Origin: Campylorhamphus procurvoides
Taxonomy: Eukaryota > Chordata > Aves > Passeriformes > Dendrocolaptidae
NCBI GenBank assembly: GCA_013396655.1
Contig: WBMV01004345.1
Location: 248,001 to 312,000 of the forward strand
Direction: 5' to 3'
Length of the DNA stretch: 64,000 nucleotides
Below are positions 49,211-64,000 of the stretch, piece after piece (the first letter of the stretch is position 1; the number at the start of each line of letters is the position of its first letter). The position numbers and the translations under genes were made by a program. The notes under the pieces were generated by a model, which was given only the letters and a program-made list of their open reading frames with translations, had not been told where the DNA came from and ran no database searches.

Positions 49211-50769
49211 CTATTGATGAAAAAAAAGTGTATTAGTAGATAGGCATCATTCATAGGAGCAACCATCTCACATAAAGAGCATGTAACTTTTTTAGCTTGA
49301 GTTTTAAGCTGATCTTATAGTGAAAAAGTGGAATAATGGAAGAGTGTCTAAGGAAAGAGAGGGAAAGCACTGTGAATGCACTGGTGCCATTCTACTAAAT
49401 CACACATTTCAGAGATCGCTGTCCAACAAAATCTAACTGGTTTATTTCGTCCAGTGAAATTACCAGCTGTGTTCCAATACTCCACAGAGCAGCAGGCATC
49501 CAGCTTCTCCAGGTTCACAGTGGGAATTATGTTAACAGTCAAGTTCTACTAACTTAAGGTACAGCATCATGCTGAGAAACTCAAAATTAATGTGAACAAA
49601 GTACACAGCTAATGTGACTTAGCACAAGACAGGTGAATTAATTTAAACATACCTCTTTAATTACTTGTTCTGGTTTCTGGACTGATAGCTGCAGTCTTTT
49701 TTGCAGGAAAAAGCATTCAGTTTGTCTTGCAACATCCAGAAACTTTTGGATGCACTGATCAACACCTAAACATATAATAACAAAATAGGAAAAACAGATT
49801 CCAAGAAAAGAAGATACCAGGCTGATAATGGTAGTGGTCTGCATGCCATTAAGAACACTTTTTACATTACTTTCTAGAAAGAAAATCTCCAGAATATCTG
49901 AAATGATATATTTATAAAACCAGGATGTGCTTTAAGCATCTGTATAAGGCACTGTTTTGCAAACTTTCAGAACTTCTTTTAAAGGTGCAAGACAACACCA
50001 CTTCCTCCCAAGTTTTATGACATTCCTGGCGGCAGACAAGGAGTAACAAAATAAATCATGGAACTTGGTTAAACAAACAAAACATTTCTTGTTGCATGCC
50101 CAAGCAACAAGCTCAAAATAGGTTTCTCAAATATGAGAGTATCGAGGAGAATATATTGCCTTCTTGTATTACTCACTACTGTTTTAGTAACAAAATCTGT
50201 TCTATCCCAGCACGTGAATATGTCCCAATATCCGCACAGGAGTTTTCCAAAGTATTTATGCCGTTTTCGATACAGCACTTGAGAGTCAAGCTTCAAAAGG
50301 TGTTCAGGGACAAAGGCACTCCTAAGCAGAGGCCAAGGGCCACTTCCCGACCCCCTGTTCGTACCAGCTCAGTATTTATGGCGGTGGGTCTCGCCAGTCT
50401 CAAAGCCCCGGGCGGAGCAGCCCAGCCCGTCCCGTCCCGTCCCTTCGCACCCCTCCTGCTGCTCACACCACCTTCCACTGACATTTCCAGCTGTGCTGCC
50501 CGGGCGGGGGGCCCGTCAGTGAAGCTCCCCGCCGGGGCAGGGCCGGGGCTCACCGGTGCGGATCTCCTCCTGGTCCGTGCCGTTCACGTAGTCCTGGCTC
50601 ACCAGCGAGGCGAAGCAGGCCTGCGGGACAGCAAGCACGGCGCTCAGCCGCTGCGGGGCCCACCCGCCCTCCCTGCCGCGGGCCCGGCGCTCACCTCGAA
50701 GGCCGCCTCCAGCTCGTCCACCAGGGTCCCGCCGGGGTTGCGCGGCGCGGCGGGCGGTGCAATGAGCCC
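49013..50769 (-). CDS. MED28: MED28, Mediator complex subunit 28 (5' end in gap)
   Basis: MED28 is a small subunit of the Mediator head module, which links transcription factors to RNA polymerase II; it has also been reported as an actin-associated protein (magicin). Four exons are seen: 50695-50769 (cut by the gap), 50554-50620, 49653-49765 and 49013-49210. Phases fit, giving 150 residues plus stop. The protein runs from [18 protein letters not shown] through [19 protein letters not shown] and the helical core to NIPAPMKQT. The human protein has 178 residues, so about 28 N-terminal residues and the start codon fall in the N run. Identity is near certain. Confidence 0.97.
49211..49652. other. 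MED28 intron 3
   Basis: A 442-base intron with standard GTATGT donor and AG acceptor on the minus strand. Nothing else recognised. Confidence 0.75.
49653..49765 (-). CDS. MED28: MED28 exon 3
   Basis: The 113 bases complete Gly with the previous exon, then [20 protein letters not shown] and [17 protein letters not shown] follow; donor GAG|GTATGT. Essentially identical to mammalian MED28 over this core helix. Confidence 0.97.
49766..50553. other. MED28 intron 2
   Basis: A 788-base intron changing from AT-rich (left) to GC- and CpG-rich (from about 50320), where it enters the CpG island around exons 1 and 2. A CCCGTCCCGTCCCGTCCC run lies at about 50426. Confidence 0.7.
50554..50620 (-). CDS. 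MED28: MED28 exon 2
   Basis: The acceptor is TCCCGCAG and the donor G|GTGAGC. The 67 bases encode [20 protein letters not shown], then RT, plus one base. It is one of the most conserved parts of the protein. Confidence 0.96.
50695..50769 (-). CDS. MED28: MED28 exon 1, truncated by gap
   Basis: The visible 25 codons read [20 protein letters not shown] then EAAFE, before donor GAG|GTGAGC. TLVDELE-FE is the family mark. The preceding Pro/Gly-rich N terminus and start codon are hidden by the N run that begins at 50770. Confidence 0.92.
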
Positions 50770-50891
50770 NNNNNNNNNNNNNNNNNNNNNNNNNNNNNNN
50801 NNNNNNNNNNNNNNNNNNNNNNNNNNNNNNNNNNNNNNNNNNNNNNNNNNNNNNNNNNNNNNNNNNNNNNNNNNNNNNNNNNNNNNNNNNN
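50770..50891. other. Assembly gap (122 N)
   Basis: A run of 122 N bases between MED28 exon 1 and a GC-rich tandem repeat. It hides the MED28 start codon. The true length is unknown. Confidence 0.97.
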
Positions 50892-51062
50892 GCAACCCAT
50901 CCCACAGCCCGTCCCACACACAGCCCGTCCCACACACAGCCCCGCAACCCATCCCACAGCCCGTCCCACACACAGCCCCGCAACCCATCCCACAGCCCGT
51001 CCCACACACAGCCCGTCCCACACACAGCCCGCCCCGCAACCCATCCCACAGCTCGCCCCACG
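50892..51062. repeat. GC-rich minisatellite, about 36-base unit
   Basis: Tandem copies built from two pieces, GCAACCCATCCCACAGCC and CGTCCCACACACAGCCC, in slightly varying order. At least four GCAACCCATCCCACAG units are visible, with extra copies of the second piece. The array begins at the gap edge, so its full length is unknown. Its open frames on both strands are a by-product of the repeat. Confidence 0.9.
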
Positions 51063-52519
51063 GCCTGTCCCGCAGCCTCTGGATATCTCCAGAGGGGGAC
51101 CCCACAGGCTCACCGGGCAGCCTGTTCTATGCTCTGCCACCCTTAAAGTGCTTCCTCATGTTGAGGTGGAGCTTATTGTGGTTTAGCTTATGGCCAGTGC
51201 TCCTTATCTTGTCACTGGGCACCACCGAAGAGTCTGGCACCATCCTCTTGGCACCTGCCTTTTGAGATATTAATAATTCAGAGATCCCCTCTGAATCTTT
51301 TCTTCTCTAAACTAAACAGGCCCAGTTCCCACAATCTCTCCTCATAAGGGAGATGCTCCAGAGCCCTCATTACCTTTGTGGCCTCCACTGGACCCTCTCC
51401 AGTAGTTCCTTGTCTTTCCTGTACTGAGGAGCCCAGAACTGGACCCCGTATTCCAGACGTGGCCTCTCTGGGAGCAGAAGGGCAGGATCACCTCTCTGGA
51501 CCTGCTGGCCATGCTCTTCCTTCTCGATGCACCCGAAGACACCATCAGCCCTCCTGGTAAGGAGGAGTGCAGAAACAGCAAGGACATCCTTCCCAGCGAG
51601 ACCCTCCTGCTCCAGTCTCTGCCCTCCCCACACCCCCCAAGTGCCAGCCTCGGTCAGCACTGCTTCAGCATCACTTGTTTACACACCAGCCTTTAACAAA
51701 AAACCCAAAACAATTGCCATCCTTTGGGCCTGGATCCCTCGAATTGTAAGTGTCAAATCTGTTTGATGTTTGAACTGAGTCGGGGAATACTGTCCCAGCC
51801 TGGAGCCCAACAGTCTCACATTAGGAAACAGGGAAAGCAGCAGGATTACAAAAGGCATCTGAGATGGGGGCAGGTTCCCCCAAAAAGCCCTATGAAACAC
51901 TAATTTGCACTCAGTTTTTTGTAAAACAGAAGATACACTCTTGGTGACGCATGTTTAGAACTAACTATGTAATTCTATGCTGAAGCCATGCTAATCATTC
52001 TAATTGCAATAGCCTAAAATGTCTGATGCAGCATCATTTCTGCCTCAGTACACAACAAGAGCAGGTTTAGTTTTTCTAAGGAAAAATGTCAGAATGGCAT
52101 TTTTATGAATAACTTTGCAGAGCTACCTTTCACACCACCTACAGTTCATTCAAAACTGAGGCATAGCTACGATCTCCTATTGCTCATTCTTCCTCAATCA
52201 AAATGCACATCCCAATAAGGTATTTATTTTTTACAATAATTATGCTTACTTTGCATACAAAATAGGAGTTCCAATGTTTTCCATTACCATGTTTTGGTAT
52301 TAAATATCTCAATAGTTCAAACAGTATTTTTTATTTTAAGCTGCATAATACGGGATGAAAAATCTCAAAGTTGAGATAATCTTACCCAAGTAATAATTTA
52401 TAAAATGCATTTGTAGTTAATTAACATAATGAAAATATCCTTGTGACATTCATTTATGCATGATACCTTTTAATATTTTTTTTCTTAAGGTAGAGTGCAT
52501 GATTTTAGAACAAGTATTT
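51063..52519. other. MED28-LAP3 intergenic region
   Basis: Holds a CR1 copy on the minus strand (about 51070-51600), then AT-rich DNA with the LAP3 3' flank. TTTATT strings near 52222 and 52329 on the plus strand are possible downstream LAP3 poly(A) signals. Confidence 0.65.
51070..51600 (-). mobile_element. CR1 LINE fragment, minus strand, 3' UTR/ORF2 end missing tip
   Basis: In reverse complement this is the CR1 ORF2 3' region. Plus-strand blocks include AAACAGGCCCAGTTCCC near 51315, TCTCCTCATAAGGGAGATGC near 51338, TGGACCCTCTCCAGTAGTTC near 51389 and GAGCCCAGAACTGGACCCCG near 51429. The copy is well preserved compared with the others here. Its 3' tip next to the minisatellite is unclear. 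Confidence 0.88.
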
Positions 52520-63924
<11,405 letters not shown>

Positions 63925-64000
63925 CTGAAAAATACACCACAGAACTAGTAGACCAAGTATTGCACAGAACAGCGAAACAAGTGTCTTAGATGACCATGAC
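63925..64000. other. LAP3 intron (partial)
   Basis: 76 bases of intron upstream of the last visible exon; the preceding LAP3 exon is outside the window. Confidence 0.75.

Larger units (their letters stand above)
50330..50769. promoter_or_regulatory. CpG island at MED28 5' end
   Basis: Dense CpG and high G+C spanning the end of intron 2, exon 2, intron 1 and exon 1, in contrast with AT-rich flanks. It probably continues through the gap. This is the expected promoter type for a housekeeping Mediator gene; the transcription start itself is not visible. Confidence 0.6.

Noticed and set aside
50096..51265. Long open frame of 389 codons
   Set aside because: It runs through the N gap, the minisatellite and antisense MED28 exons; it is an artefact of repeats and GC-rich sequence.

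Overview
This is vertebrate nuclear DNA, most likely from a bird. The only interspersed repeats I recognise are CR1 LINE fragments with avian-type 3' ends (five places). No Alu- or L1-like sequence was seen, and the genes are split into small exons with ordinary GT-AG introns. The species cannot be fixed from the sequence. There are no operons, tRNA or rRNA genes, CRISPR arrays or phage-like genes, and I did not find a new biological system.

Four conserved genes were identified by reading exon translations and checking splice phases. Left to right they are: NCAPG on the minus strand (two 5'-proximal exons, 942-2264, running off the left edge); FAM184B on the plus strand (start codon 9452, stop 46739-46741, twelve exons); MED28 on the minus strand (four exons, 49013-50769, exon 1 cut by a 122-base assembly gap); and LAP3 on the minus strand (nine 3' exons, 52520-63924, the 5' end lying beyond the right edge). 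This mirrors the mammalian order LAP3-MED28-FAM184B-NCAPG. Mammalian DCAF16, which lies between FAM184B and NCAPG, has no recognisable counterpart here.

NCAPG and FAM184B are divergent, about 7 kb apart. FAM184B and MED28 converge with about 2.3 kb between stop codons. LAP3 lies upstream of MED28 in the same direction. The products do unrelated jobs: condensin I subunit, coiled-coil protein of unknown role, Mediator head subunit, and cytosolic leucine aminopeptidase. Nothing shows that they act together beyond conserved synteny.

The twelve FAM184B exons join in phase to exactly 774 codons, stop included. That is shorter than the mammalian protein, and the missing part falls in the introns at 22269-29421 and 29533-36804. 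One FAM184B intron appears to use a GC donor. Points worth a second look are the decayed coiled-coil-like reading frames at 25193-25960, a minisatellite beside the MED28 exon 1 gap, a LAP3 stop codon inside an AATAAA hexamer, a rearranged CR1 in a LAP3 intron, and several perfect inverted repeats.
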